From positions 1 through 62,960 of the forward strand of contig JAAVDB010000004.1 of assembly GCA_014802015.1 (NCBI GenBank): a stretch of DNA of 62,960 nucleotides, given 5' to 3'. The translations under genes and the position numbers were made by a program. Origin of the DNA: Bacteroides sp. Lineage in GTDB: Bacteria > Bacteroidota > Bacteroidia > Bacteroidales > Muribaculaceae. This document shows positions 18,413 to 26,205 of this stretch, piece by piece. The notes below the pieces were generated by a model that was given only the letters and a program-made list of their open reading frames with translations, searched no databases and had not been told where the DNA came from. Position 1 is the stretch's first letter, and every line of letters begins with the position of its first letter.

Positions 18413-19123
18413 ATGATGATATCCCCTGCCCTATATCTCATCCCCTCGACTATGAGCGATGCTCCGGCCACCAACGTGTTGCCGCAGTTTAACATCGAGC
18501 TGGTGAGCGAAATACGTCATTATGTGGTGGAGAACGTCAGGACCACGCGCAGATTTCTCAAACGCTGTAATCCGGCAATCGACATCGATGCCCTGACATT
18601 CACCGTTCTCGACGAACATACCGATCCCGCCGAGGTGCCGGCCATGCTCGCACCTATAGCCGGGGGGCATCCCGTCGGAGTCATCTCCGAGGCCGGATGC
18701 CCGGCTGTAGCCGATCCCGGTGCCGACCTTGTGGCTGCCGCTCAGGAGCGTGGCATAGAGGTGATACCGCTCGTCGGACCCTCAAGCATCATCATGGCCC
18801 TGATGGGTTCGGGATTCAATGGCCAGACCTTCGCATTCAACGGTTATCTGCCTCATGATGCCAAGGCAAGGGCCGAGAAACTGCGCGAGATGGAGCGCCT
18901 GATACGCTCACGCCGTCAGACTCAGATATTCATCGAGACACCCTACCGCAACAACCGTCTGATAGCCGAACTATGCTCGTCACTCCCGTCAGGGATGCGT
19001 CTGTGCGTGGCGTCCGACATCACCGGACCGACTCAGGAGATCATAACGCTGCCTCTTGCCGCCTGGGCCAAAAAGAAATACAATTACGACAAGAAGCCGA
19101 CAATATTCCTACTATACAGCTGA
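18413..19123 (+). CDS. SAM-dependent methyltransferase of the tetrapyrrole methylase / RsmI-like family
   Basis: The 236-residue protein resembles the short RsmI-like methylases of Bacteroidetes. Typical pieces are ALYLIPSTM near the start, the VGVISEAGCPAVADPGADLV block near 85-104 that forms part of the SAM site, and LVGPSSIIMALMGSGF followed by TFAFNGYLP. RsmI methylates the 2'-OH of C1402 in 16S rRNA, but this short version may have another target. Two adjacent ATGs (18413 and 18416) are possible starts. It follows sufB by 16 bases and precedes the MBL gene by 43. Confidence 0.85.
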   Translation: MMISPALYLIPSTMSDAPATNVLPQFNIELVSEIRHYVVENVRTTRRFLKRCNPAIDIDALTFTVLDEHTDPAEVPAMLAPIAGGHPVGVISEAGCPAVADPGADLVAAAQERGIEVIPLVGPSSIIMALMGSGFNGQTFAFNGYLPHDAKARAEKLREMERLIRSRRQTQIFIETPYRNNRLIAELCSSLPSGMRLCVASDITGPTQEIITLPLAAWAKKKYNYDKKPTIFLLYS

Positions 19124-19166
19124 CACAGACTCCCCCGGCCAGCCCACGCTACAAACACCACTCATT

Positions 19167-20147
19167 ATGCGCCGCAAACACTCCACATCCGTATATCAGC
19201 CCGGACTCTTCGACAGTCTGGATGACTTCTCTGAGCGTCTCGATCCCGATTTCGAGATCATCCCGGCTGACCGGATGCAACATATAGCGCGCACTTTCGA
19301 GAAGCCGGTCATTATTGATGAGATGGACCCTCTTGAGCCTAACGATCACGTATTCTTCATGAGTTTCGGCAGCGGCAGCAGTGGCAATTGCGCATACGTG
19401 GGTGACCATAATTCCGGATTTCTAATCGATGCAGGTGTAGATGCACGCAAAGTCACCGCCTCGCTCACGGCCAACGGCATCAGCATGGAGCGTGTCAAGG
19501 GTATCATACTCACGCACGACCACCACGACCACATATCGCAAGCCTACGCATTGCTCCGTGTCAACCGCCACATGCGTCTCTACTGCACTCCGCGCACATT
19601 CAACGGCATACTCCGCCGTCACAATATCTCGCGACGCATCAAGGACTATCACACACCCGTCTACAAGGAGTTTCCGTTCAGCCTCGGAGCATTCGAGATA
19701 ACACCATTTGAAGTAATGCACGACGGCTCGGACAACGCCGGTTTTCACATCGCACATTCAGGCCACTCCATCACCGTAGCCACCGACCTCGGATGCATCT
19801 CGCCGCGTGTAGACCATTACATGCGTCTGGCCGATACGATCATCATCGAATCAAACTATGACCTGCACATGTTGCAGACAGGAACATATCCCGAGCATCT
19901 TAAAGCCCGCATTCTGGCTCAGAACGGGCACCTCGACAATGCCATGACCGCAGGATTTCTCGCCGAGATAGCCACGCCTCAGCTTCGCAACGTATATCTG
20001 TGTCATCTGTCACACGACAACAATATGCCCGCTATAGCACTCAAGGCTGTAAATGATGCGCTGTCACAGGCTCTGCCCGACTCAGCCGCATCGATAAGAG
20101 TAGTCGCCCTGCCGCGCTACGACTCCACCCCTCTGTACACACTGTGA
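19167..20147 (+). CDS. Metallo-beta-lactamase-fold hydrolase (YycJ/WalJ-like)
   Basis: The start at 19167 (MRRKHSTSVYQPGLFDS) is preferred over an in-frame ATG at 19056 that lies inside the preceding gene. After a 50-residue lead the MBL fold begins with FMSFGSGSSGNCAYVG and FLIDAGVDARKV, then ILTHDHHDHIS (about 113-123, the HxHxDH metal motif), and later the VATDLG and CHLSHDNN blocks that supply further metal ligands. YycJ-type proteins are nucleases or phosphodiesterases linked to cell wall and DNA repair. The last 31 bases overlap the end of the convergent hypothetical gene. Confidence 0.87.
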   Translation: MRRKHSTSVYQPGLFDSLDDFSERLDPDFEIIPADRMQHIARTFEKPVIIDEMDPLEPNDHVFFMSFGSGSSGNCAYVGDHNSGFLIDAGVDARKVTASLTANGISMERVKGIILTHDHHDHISQAYALLRVNRHMRLYCTPRTFNGILRRHNISRRIKDYHTPVYKEFPFSLGAFEITPFEVMHDGSDNAGFHIAHSGHSITVATDLGCISPRVDHYMRLADTIIIESNYDLHMLQTGTYPEHLKARILAQNGHLDNAMTAGFLAEIATPQLRNVYLCHLSHDNNMPAIALKAVNDALSQALPDSAASIRVVALPRYDSTPLYTL

Positions 20148-20701
20148 GCAGACCGCTCCGCCACCGGGAACTGATATCGGCATCTGGTCGGCGAATGATG
20201 CGATCTCCGGCGCGAGCGTCCGGATGCAACACCAGTTTTCGCCCCCGTCTCATTCACTGAAACAGTCTTTGGTGATCCAACCTCAGATACTTGGATAACT
20301 GACGTATCATTTTCCGGCCCGGCGACATCAACTGTCGAGGCCGTTGTCATATTATCAATCTGTTCATCACACTCCACAATATCAGATGTAGCGGAAGAGT
20401 GTACTGATTTTCTCGTCTTGTCATTCCTCGTATCATCGTCCACTGCCTTATTCAACTTGCGGCGCGGACGTCGGGCACGAGCCGAACGGGCCATCGCCAG
20501 GTCAAGCTCGTCAATAATCATCAGAAAAGCAAATCTCTGAACGGGAGAAATATCATCCATACACGTATTACGTCCGGCGAGATAACTGTCGAGAAGATAC
20601 ATCATGGCACTGCAGTCAATAAAATATGCATCATGGGCAGCCTTGATACGTGCACAGAAACGCTCATAAGCCTTCTTGGAAATAGGCAGATTTTCATTCA
20701 T
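20117..20701 (-). CDS. Hypothetical protein with basic middle and low-complexity tail
   Basis: I do not recognise a named family. Residues 1-80 look folded: helical, with ISKKAYERFCARIKAAHDAYFIDC and a second helix AFLMIIDELDLAMARSARAR. This runs into an arginine-rich patch (ARRPRRKL, about 80-88), then about 100 residues of low-complexity S/T/D/V sequence and a second RSRRRSHH patch near 170. There is no signal peptide or membrane segment. A -7 box lies 32 bases upstream. The 3' end overlaps the convergent MBL gene by 31 bases, so the tail may be less conserved than the head. A DNA- or RNA-associated role is only a guess from the basic patches. Confidence 0.6.
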   Translation of the reverse strand: MNENLPISKKAYERFCARIKAAHDAYFIDCSAMMYLLDSYLAGRNTCMDDISPVQRFAFLMIIDELDLAMARSARARRPRRKLNKAVDDDTRNDKTRKSVHSSATSDIVECDEQIDNMTTASTVDVAGPENDTSVIQVSEVGSPKTVSVNETGAKTGVASGRSRRRSHHSPTRCRYQFPVAERSAHSVYRGVES

Positions 20702-20732
20702 AAGTCAGTCGTCAATAAAATTATCAATGGCA

Positions 20733-20740
20733 CAAAGATA
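20733..20740 (-). promoter_or_regulatory. Promoter (-7 box) of the hypothetical gene
   Basis: TATCTTTG on the minus strand, followed by TGCC. A possible TTTG is 16 bases further upstream (20760-20757), closer than usual. Confidence 0.5.
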
Positions 20741-21126
20741 ATGCCTGAAAGCAGGCCAAAAGGTGCGATAATGTCGCCGACTTAGAAAATTTTTTCCAGA
20801 ACCCGATCCACCCCTTACCATTCACCCCATGTCCCTTCCCGCATCTCCACTCACATACCCATATCTGAAAAGATCTTCTTTGGAGTGCTTTTGCTTGTCA
20901 TAATAATTATCTCCAGCCGAATAGTCTCCTTCATGCGTTATGCCAGATCCCACTCCTAACATTCTTCTCTCTCCATATATCCCTACTCTCTTCTCTGAGG
21001 CAGTTCAAGTTACCAACTGACAGAAACATTCAATGTTAATGCTACTCAAGCCAAGCTGATGATGTCAAAAACTGTGATACAATAAGTCAGAATCGTCGTG
21101 TTCCGATTCTGTTCCGGTAGATATTG
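20741..21126. other. Gene-free interval of about 390 bases
   Basis: No convincing gene is seen on either strand. The only structure is a 7-bp inverted repeat AGAATCG/CGATTCT at about 21090-21111, near the tRNA-Pro terminator. The stretch is poorer in C-ending codon-like pattern than its neighbours and looks like plain spacer. Confidence 0.5.
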
Positions 21127-21164
21127 AAAAGAGGGTTTAACTCATTGAGTTAAACCCTCTTCTT
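21127..21164 (-). terminator. Terminator of tRNA-Pro
   Basis: A perfect stem, GAGGGTTTAACTCA (from 21132) with its complement up to about 21161, has almost no loop. On the minus strand it is followed by TTTTC (21130-21127). Confidence 0.8.
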
Positions 21165-21174
21165 TCCTAATCAG

Positions 21175-21248
21175 TCGGGGTGACTAGACTCGAACTAGCG
21201 ACCTCACGCCCCCCAGACGCGTACTCTAACCAACTGAGCTACACCCCG
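21175..21248 (-). tRNA. tRNA-Pro (anticodon GGG)
   Basis: Acceptor CGGGGUG/CACCCCG with the C1-G72 pair diagnostic of bacterial tRNA-Pro, discriminator A, D-arm GCUC..GAGU, anticodon loop CUGGGGG (anticodon GGG), and T-arm GCUAG-UUCGAGU-CUAGU. CCA is not encoded. Confidence 0.95.
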
Positions 21249-21279
21249 ATTAGGCATTGTTTTTTTTGTTTTTGCGTTG

Positions 21280-21311
21280 CAAAGGTAGGTACTTTTCCTA
21301 TACCATGCAAA
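21280..21311 (-). promoter_or_regulatory. tRNA-Pro promoter
   Basis: On the minus strand TTTG (21311-21308), 20 bases, then TACCTTTG (21287-21280): a full match to the Bacteroidales consensus. The start would be about 25 bases before the tRNA. Confidence 0.75.
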
Positions 21312-21388
21312 TATTTACCCTATATTTAACTCCAATTAACAATTTAACTATATTCACAGATTGAATTGTTAATTTATACTCAGCAAAT

Positions 21389-22486
21389 TTAACGGTTCCT
21401 ATTGTTTTCTATCTTCTCACCGGCACGTATGACGTACTGATCGTAGTAAGACATGAGGAGAGTTGTGAGCGGTATTGCGATAATCAGGCCTATCAGTCCG
21501 AGCAATGTGCCCCATATCGACAACGACAGGAAGATTATAGCAGGATTCATACTCATAGCCTTACCGATAATGCGCGGTGTGAGTATGAGATCCTGAATGG
21601 CCTGAACGATTATATACACTGCCATCGCCTCCCAGAATATGGGCCAGAAGCTTATATCTTCACTCACCGAACACACAAGACATATCAGTGTGGTGGGTAC
21701 AAGCGACACAAGCTGTAGATAAGGCACCATATTAAGTAGTCCGATAAACATACCCAGCACTACTGCCATCGGGAGTCCGATGATAACAAAGCCGATGGAG
21801 AAAAGTACGCCGACGATGAAAGCGATCAGAGCCTGTCCGCGGAAGTAGCGGTTCATGGACCGTTTGACATCACGAGCCACCTTAAATACCACTCTGCGGT
21901 ATTTAGGCATGACAAGATGTTTGAATCCGTTAAGTATACGTTCGTAGTCAATCATTATAAAGACCACGTAGAGCAGCACAATTGACCAGCTGAACATGCT
22001 CAACAGCAGTGATATGGAGCCTGTAATCACTGACCATGACGCCGAGACGGCCTCTTCGATCATCGATGTCCATTCATCCTGAGAGAGCTTCGAAGCTATG
22101 AGATTGAAGTCGAGATTGCGGCGCAGAAATGCATGAAGTGACTCGGGTATGAATGGAATGGAGGTGCTGTCTGCAGCGTAAGTCTTCAGCATCGATGCCA
22201 TCTGAGTTGACTCATGCACGATCATAGGCACGATGAAATAACACAGGGCGGCAAAGAAGAATGTGACCTCAAACAGTGTGACAAACGTGGCGATAACGCG
22301 CCCGCGCAGCTTGAGCAGTTCGCGGTTGAATTGGACGAACGGCTCTAAGATATAAGCGATGAGACACCCTATGCAGAACGGCAGGAGCACACCTTTGAGT
22401 ATATTGATGAGCCATATCGCGCCCACGAAGAGTACACAGTTTATGACCAACCGCACGGTGCGGTCAAGATTGTAAGGCTGAGGCAT
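21389..22486 (-). CDS. AI-2E family transporter (PerM/YdiK type)
   Basis: The 365-residue inner-membrane protein has paired N-terminal helices (about 11-44), a helix near 62-85, an extracytoplasmic amphipathic stretch (about 90-150), and four closely spaced helices after residue 210 with the family pattern FIVGVLFSIGFVIIGLPMAVVLGMFIG-type sequence and LNMVPYLQL. The family includes the E. coli TqsA autoinducer-2 exporter, but many members are Na+/H+ antiporters or have no known substrate. It is a single-gene unit divergent from the MFS gene. Confidence 0.87.
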   Translation of the reverse strand: MPQPYNLDRTVRLVINCVLFVGAIWLINILKGVLLPFCIGCLIAYILEPFVQFNRELLKLRGRVIATFVTLFEVTFFFAALCYFIVPMIVHESTQMASMLKTYAADSTSIPFIPESLHAFLRRNLDFNLIASKLSQDEWTSMIEEAVSASWSVITGSISLLLSMFSWSIVLLYVVFIMIDYERILNGFKHLVMPKYRRVVFKVARDVKRSMNRYFRGQALIAFIVGVLFSIGFVIIGLPMAVVLGMFIGLLNMVPYLQLVSLVPTTLICLVCSVSEDISFWPIFWEAMAVYIIVQAIQDLILTPRIIGKAMSMNPAIIFLSLSIWGTLLGLIGLIIAIPLTTLLMSYYDQYVIRAGEKIENNRNR

Positions 22487-22567
22487 TTGAGCAATTGATG
22501 TAAAAGGGTGTTCGATAACAATGGCGCGAAATTAGGTAAATAATTCCGATTTTTTCATATTTTTGAG

Positions 22568-22575
22568 TAATTTTG
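22568..22575 (+). promoter_or_regulatory. MFS gene promoter (-7 box)
   Basis: TAATTTTG followed by TCAC, 38 bases before the ATG at 22613; no clear -33 element. Confidence 0.45.
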
Positions 22576-22612
22576 TCACAAAATCAATTATAAACAAATC
22601 TATTATCACTTC

Positions 22613-24046
22613 ATGGAAGCTACGCGCATGGCCGTACAGCGGCTAATTTCCGACAAATGGTGGGTCAGATGGATAGCCCTGATCCTCATTGCGTCGATGA
22701 TGTTTTTCGGTTATATGTTTGTCGACGTAATGTCGCCGCTACAGTCACTTGTCAACACGCAGCTCGGATGGTCGGCCGAGGCATTCGGCTACTATGCCGG
22801 AGCCGAGTATATGCTCAATGTGTTCGGATTCCTGATACTCGCAGGTATCATCCTTGACAAGATGGGTGTACGCTTCACAGGCACACTCTCGGCCTCGGTG
22901 ATGTTTATCGGCGCATGCATCAAGCTCTACGCCATCAGCTCTTATTTTCAGGGCACTGCTTTCGAGCAGTGGCTCAGTTCGTGGTGGGTGGAAATGCCCG
23001 GCAGCGCCAAGCTGGCCGCATTAGGCTTCACCATCTTCGGATGCGGATGCGAGATGGCAGGTATCACCGTTTCAAAGGCGATCGCAAAATGGTTCAAGGG
23101 CAAAGAGATGGCACTCGCCATGGGTGTCGAGATGGCTATCGCCCGTCTCGGAGTGTTTGCCGTGCTGTCGCTGTCACCCCGTCTGGCCGACTGGATGGGC
23201 AAGGACAATCCTTCAGTAGTGCCTCCTGTAGCCTTCTGTACGGCACTGCTGCTCATAGGTCTCATCGCATTCATCGTGTTCACGTTCATGGACACCCGAC
23301 TCGATCATCAGCTCGGCGTATCGGCCGAGGGTGAGGGTGAAGAGGAATTCAAACTCAGCGACGTAGGCATGCTCTTCAAGAGCCGTCTCTTCTGGATCAT
23401 CGCCCTACTCTGTGTGCTCTACTATTCAGCCATCTTCCCCTTCCAGCGTTTCGGCACCAACATGTTGCAGTGCAATCTGCACATCTCCGAGACTCAGGCC
23501 GCCGACCTGCTCAGATGGTTCCCGATCGGCGCACTCTGTCTCACACCTCCGCTGGGTTACTTCCTTGACCGCGTGGGACGTGGTGCCACAATGCTCATAC
23601 TCGGCTCGCTACTGCTTATATGCTGCCACCTCATCTTCGCGCTCGTACTCCCCGCCACCGGCAGTCAGGCGCTCGCCCTGACCACTATCATCGTGCTCGG
23701 CGTATCATTCTCACTCGTACCGGCCGCCCTGTGGCCCTCAGTGCCCAAGGTGATGGACGCACGCTATCTCGGCAGTGCATACTCACTCATATTCTGGGTG
23801 CAGAACATCGGACTCTTCGGCATACCCATCCTCTTCGGTTCGATGCTTGAGGCATCCAATGAAGGGGTTACTGACCCGACACAGTATGATTACACCAATC
23901 CGATGCTGCTGTTTGCCGCTCTCGGTGTGCTCGCACTCATCTGTGCCATCTGGCTCAAAGTCCTTGACACACGCAACCACTACGGTCTGGACAAACCTAA
24001 CATCGAGGCCCAGAACGAAGAGGTTCGTCTTGACGGCGAGGCTTAA
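22613..24046 (+). CDS. Major facilitator superfamily transporter
   Basis: The 477-residue protein has twelve hydrophobic segments in two groups of six, split by a charged cytoplasmic loop (about 232-250, EGEGEEEFKLSDV). The first half contains GYYAGAEYMLNVFGF and the TM2-TM3 loop LDKMGVRFTG, a variant of the MFS motif A; the second half has YFLDRVGRGATML at the matching position. The substrate cannot be read from sequence. A typical terminator follows at 24066-24102. Confidence 0.87.
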   Translation: MEATRMAVQRLISDKWWVRWIALILIASMMFFGYMFVDVMSPLQSLVNTQLGWSAEAFGYYAGAEYMLNVFGFLILAGIILDKMGVRFTGTLSASVMFIGACIKLYAISSYFQGTAFEQWLSSWWVEMPGSAKLAALGFTIFGCGCEMAGITVSKAIAKWFKGKEMALAMGVEMAIARLGVFAVLSLSPRLADWMGKDNPSVVPPVAFCTALLLIGLIAFIVFTFMDTRLDHQLGVSAEGEGEEEFKLSDVGMLFKSRLFWIIALLCVLYYSAIFPFQRFGTNMLQCNLHISETQAADLLRWFPIGALCLTPPLGYFLDRVGRGATMLILGSLLLICCHLIFALVLPATGSQALALTTIIVLGVSFSLVPAALWPSVPKVMDARYLGSAYSLIFWVQNIGLFGIPILFGSMLEASNEGVTDPTQYDYTNPMLLFAALGVLALICAIWLKVLDTRNHYGLDKPNIEAQNEEVRLDGEA

Positions 24047-24065
24047 CAAGATATACATATATAAT

Positions 24066-24102
24066 CAAGTCCCGCTCGGATTTCGTACCCGAGCGGGACT
24101 TG
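24066..24102 (+). terminator. Terminator of the MFS gene
   Basis: A perfect 14-bp stem, CAAGTCCCGCTCGG (24066-24079) with 24089-24102, and a 9-base loop. The T-run is weak (TTGTG). Confidence 0.7.
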
Positions 24103-24110
24103 TTGTGTTA

Positions 24111-24180
24111 AGACCCCGTTCCCCAATATTTGTTAATGCCGAGGCGGTCAAGCGTTAACAAATATTGGGGAACGGGGTCT
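24111..24180. repeat. Long perfect inverted repeat (26-bp arms, 18-base loop)
   Basis: The arm 24111-24136 (AGACCCCGTTCCCC... TTGTTAA) is exactly complementary to 24155-24180, with loop 24137-24154. It sits 8 bases after the MFS terminator and 56 bases before the marR start. No T-run follows on either strand, so it is not a standard terminator. Confidence 0.9.
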
Positions 24181-24236
24181 AAATCATACACGAACAATGG
24201 TTGCACTATCAACCATTTCGCACTAATCTTTGTTAT

Positions 24237-24680
24237 ATGGATACTATGACAAATGAAATCCATACATACGGAGGCTACAACGTCGGGTGCATGCTTGGCA
24301 CGGCATATCAGACCCTCGTGGCAGAACTGTCCGAGAGTCTTTCCAAAGCGGGGCTTGACGTTACAGCGGCAGAATATCTTGTGCTGCGTGCCCTTTACGA
24401 CAAGGACGGAATGCAACAGTGCGACATTGCTGCATTGCTCTGCAAGGACAAGGCTACAATCAGCCGTTGTGTAAGAAACATGGAGTCCAAAGGACTTGTC
24501 ACCACCGAGCTTGTCAGCTACAAATGTCTCAAAGTGTATACTTCTGAAAAGGCCCGGCGCATCGAGCCGGCCATAATGGCCGTCGCCGCAGCGAGACACG
24601 TTGCCCTGACCGAGCTGCTCACCCGGCATGAGATGGAGACATTCGTCAATGTGCTGAAAAAAATCATAAGTAATCACTAA
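24237..24680 (+). CDS. MarR-family transcriptional regulator
   Basis: The start is placed at 24237 (MDTMTNEIHTYGG); an ATG at 24246 is also possible and a longer frame from 24201 is unlikely. The 147-residue protein has a dimerisation helix (MLGTAYQTLVAELSESLSKAG), then the winged helix: LTAAEY-like DVTAAEYLVLRALYDKDG, the recognition helix CDIAALLCKDKATISRCVRNME, and the wing KGLVTTELVSYKCLKVY, as in MarR proteins that sense phenolics or oxidants. It heads a three-gene unit with a DsbA-like and an MBL protein; thiol- or aldehyde-type stress would be a natural signal, but this is inference. Confidence 0.87.
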   Translation: MDTMTNEIHTYGGYNVGCMLGTAYQTLVAELSESLSKAGLDVTAAEYLVLRALYDKDGMQQCDIAALLCKDKATISRCVRNMESKGLVTTELVSYKCLKVYTSEKARRIEPAIMAVAAARHVALTELLTRHEMETFVNVLKKIISNH

Positions 24681-24708
24681 CATAAAAAGACACGAAAGGA
24701 AAAACACT

Positions 24709-25425
24709 ATGATGACACTCACAATCTGGAGCGATTTTGCCTGCCCCTACTGTTACATCGGCGAGACACGTCTTGAAAAAGCCATCGAAGAACTTGGCAT
24801 CAAGGATGACGTACAGATTGATTACCGTGCTTTCGAACTTGATCCGACAGCGCCCAAAGAGGTAACGACCACTACACCCGAACGTTTCGCACGTAAATAC
24901 GGACTGTCTGTCGACGGGGCCAAACAGCAGATCGAACACATCTCGGAACTCGGGCGTGAGCTCGGTATAGACTTCCGCTACATGACCACACGATACTCCA
25001 ACACCCGCGACGCACATCGACTGATGAAACTCGCCGAGGAGAAGTATGACCGTGCGACTGTAGGACGACTTAACGAAGCCCTCTTCGCAGCCTATTTTAC
25101 CGAAAACCTTGTGCTTTCCGATCACGATGTACTGACGGCCAAGGCTGTATCGGTAGGCATGGACGAGAAAGAGGTACGCGAGATGCTCGCATCCGACAAA
25201 TATGACGACGAAGTACGTTTTGACGAGCGCGAGGCCGGTATGCGAGGCGTCCGTGGCGTACCCTACATCGTCTTCAACGGCGAGTTTGCAGTGCCGGGAG
25301 CAATGTCTATCGACAATTTCCGTCAGGCACTCAAGCGCGAGATGGACAAGACAGCTGACAAGCCGTCCGACTCAATCACAGGACGCGCCCACACATGTGG
25401 TCCCGACGGATGTCAGTTGATGTAA
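24709..25425 (+). CDS. DsbA-family oxidoreductase (FrnE-like)
   Basis: The 238-residue thioredoxin-fold protein opens MMTLTIWSDFACPYCYIG with the active-site CPYC (Cys12, Cys15). It has the alpha-helical insertion between about 60 and 170, and the cis-proline loop GVRGVPYIVFNG (Pro near 185). There is no signal peptide, so unlike DsbA it is cytoplasmic, as is the FrnE group. Near the C-terminus HTCGPDGCQLM adds another CxxxxC pair seen in FrnE-type proteins. FrnE relatives work in oxidative stress or polyketide modification. It lies 28 bases after marR and 20 bases before the MBL gene. Confidence 0.88.
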   Translation: MMTLTIWSDFACPYCYIGETRLEKAIEELGIKDDVQIDYRAFELDPTAPKEVTTTTPERFARKYGLSVDGAKQQIEHISELGRELGIDFRYMTTRYSNTRDAHRLMKLAEEKYDRATVGRLNEALFAAYFTENLVLSDHDVLTAKAVSVGMDEKEVREMLASDKYDDEVRFDEREAGMRGVRGVPYIVFNGEFAVPGAMSIDNFRQALKREMDKTADKPSDSITGRAHTCGPDGCQLM

Positions 25426-25431
25426 TTTAGA

Positions 25432-25438
25432 AAGGAGG
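25432..25438 (+). promoter_or_regulatory. Strong Shine-Dalgarno site of the MBL gene
   Basis: AAGGAGG, 7 bases before the ATG at 25446. Such a perfect site is unusual here: most starts in the window have none. Confidence 0.7.
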
Positions 25439-25445
25439 ACACGTT

Positions 25446-26069
25446 ATGGTAAGACAATTGACCGTCTATGGCGTCTATGCCGAAAACTGTTACTTCTATA
25501 TAGACGACTCGACCAAATCAGGATTTCTCATCGATCCCGGCGCACAGGCCGGCATAATATATGACACCGTGATGCGCAACGGATGGAACATCGAAAAGAT
25601 CCTCCTCACCCACGGACATTTTGACCATACCGGTGCAGCCGAAATACTGCGCACCAAGCTCACGGCACCTATCTATATATACCCTTCCGATGCTCCTTAT
25701 CTCACCGATACATATCTGAATCTGAGCGCCAATACCGGACAACCGGTCACGGTGACGCATTACGAAGAGCTGTATGACGGCGAGATAATCAGGCTAAAAG
25801 CCAACTCAGGCTTCACGCTCAAAGTAATACACACGCCGGGACACACGCCCGGATCCGTAACGTATTATTCACGTAACGACGGAGTGGCGTTTGTCGGTGA
25901 CACGCTGTACGAGCATGGTGCAGGATTGACAAATTTTCCGGGAGGAAACCCTGCGGAGATTGAGCAATCGATTGTCAACAAGATACTGACACTCCCCCCC
26001 GACACCATCCTGCTGTCAGGACACTCTTCGCCGATAACCGTCAGTGAAGAACGCAGAATGCTATTATAG
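25446..26069 (+). CDS. MBL-fold hydrolase (glyoxalase II-like)
   Basis: The 207-residue protein has the metal motif LLTHGHFDHTGA (about 54-65), a third ligand in HTPGHTPGSVTYY (about 130-142), FVGDTLYEHGAG with the bridging aspartate, and a final histidine in LLSGHSSPI. This is the arrangement of YcbL/GloB-like hydrolases acting on thioesters. Length is that of the short glyoxalase II-like group without the C-terminal domain. Its stop codon overlaps the left arm of the terminator at 26068-26143. It is the last gene of the marR-dsbA-MBL unit. Confidence 0.88.
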   Translation: MVRQLTVYGVYAENCYFYIDDSTKSGFLIDPGAQAGIIYDTVMRNGWNIEKILLTHGHFDHTGAAEILRTKLTAPIYIYPSDAPYLTDTYLNLSANTGQPVTVTHYEELYDGEIIRLKANSGFTLKVIHTPGHTPGSVTYYSRNDGVAFVGDTLYEHGAGLTNFPGGNPAEIEQSIVNKILTLPPDTILLSGHSSPITVSEERRMLL

Positions 26070-26149
26070 TTTAAGACACGTATAGTTTAAGACCCGGTGA
26101 CCGATAATCGGCATCTGGTCTTAAACTATACGGGTCTTAAACTTTTTTA
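26068..26149 (+). terminator. Terminator with 27-bp stem after the MBL gene
   Basis: Arm 26068-26094 pairs with 26117-26143 with one mismatch (A26078), around a 22-base loop. It is followed by TTTTTT (26143-26148). The arms contain two internal copies of GTTTAAGAC. The first bases of the stem are the last bases of the upstream stop codon. Confidence 0.88.
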
Positions 26150-26205
26150 TACTTTCATACGTCAATATTATATACACTCATATCTCACCTTTTGACTATA
26201 CGCTT

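Noticed and set aside
22525..22545. TTAGGTAAATAATT as a third copy of the AGGTAA leader element
   Set aside because: Only one AGGTAA is present, and it lies upstream of the promoter instead of in a leader.
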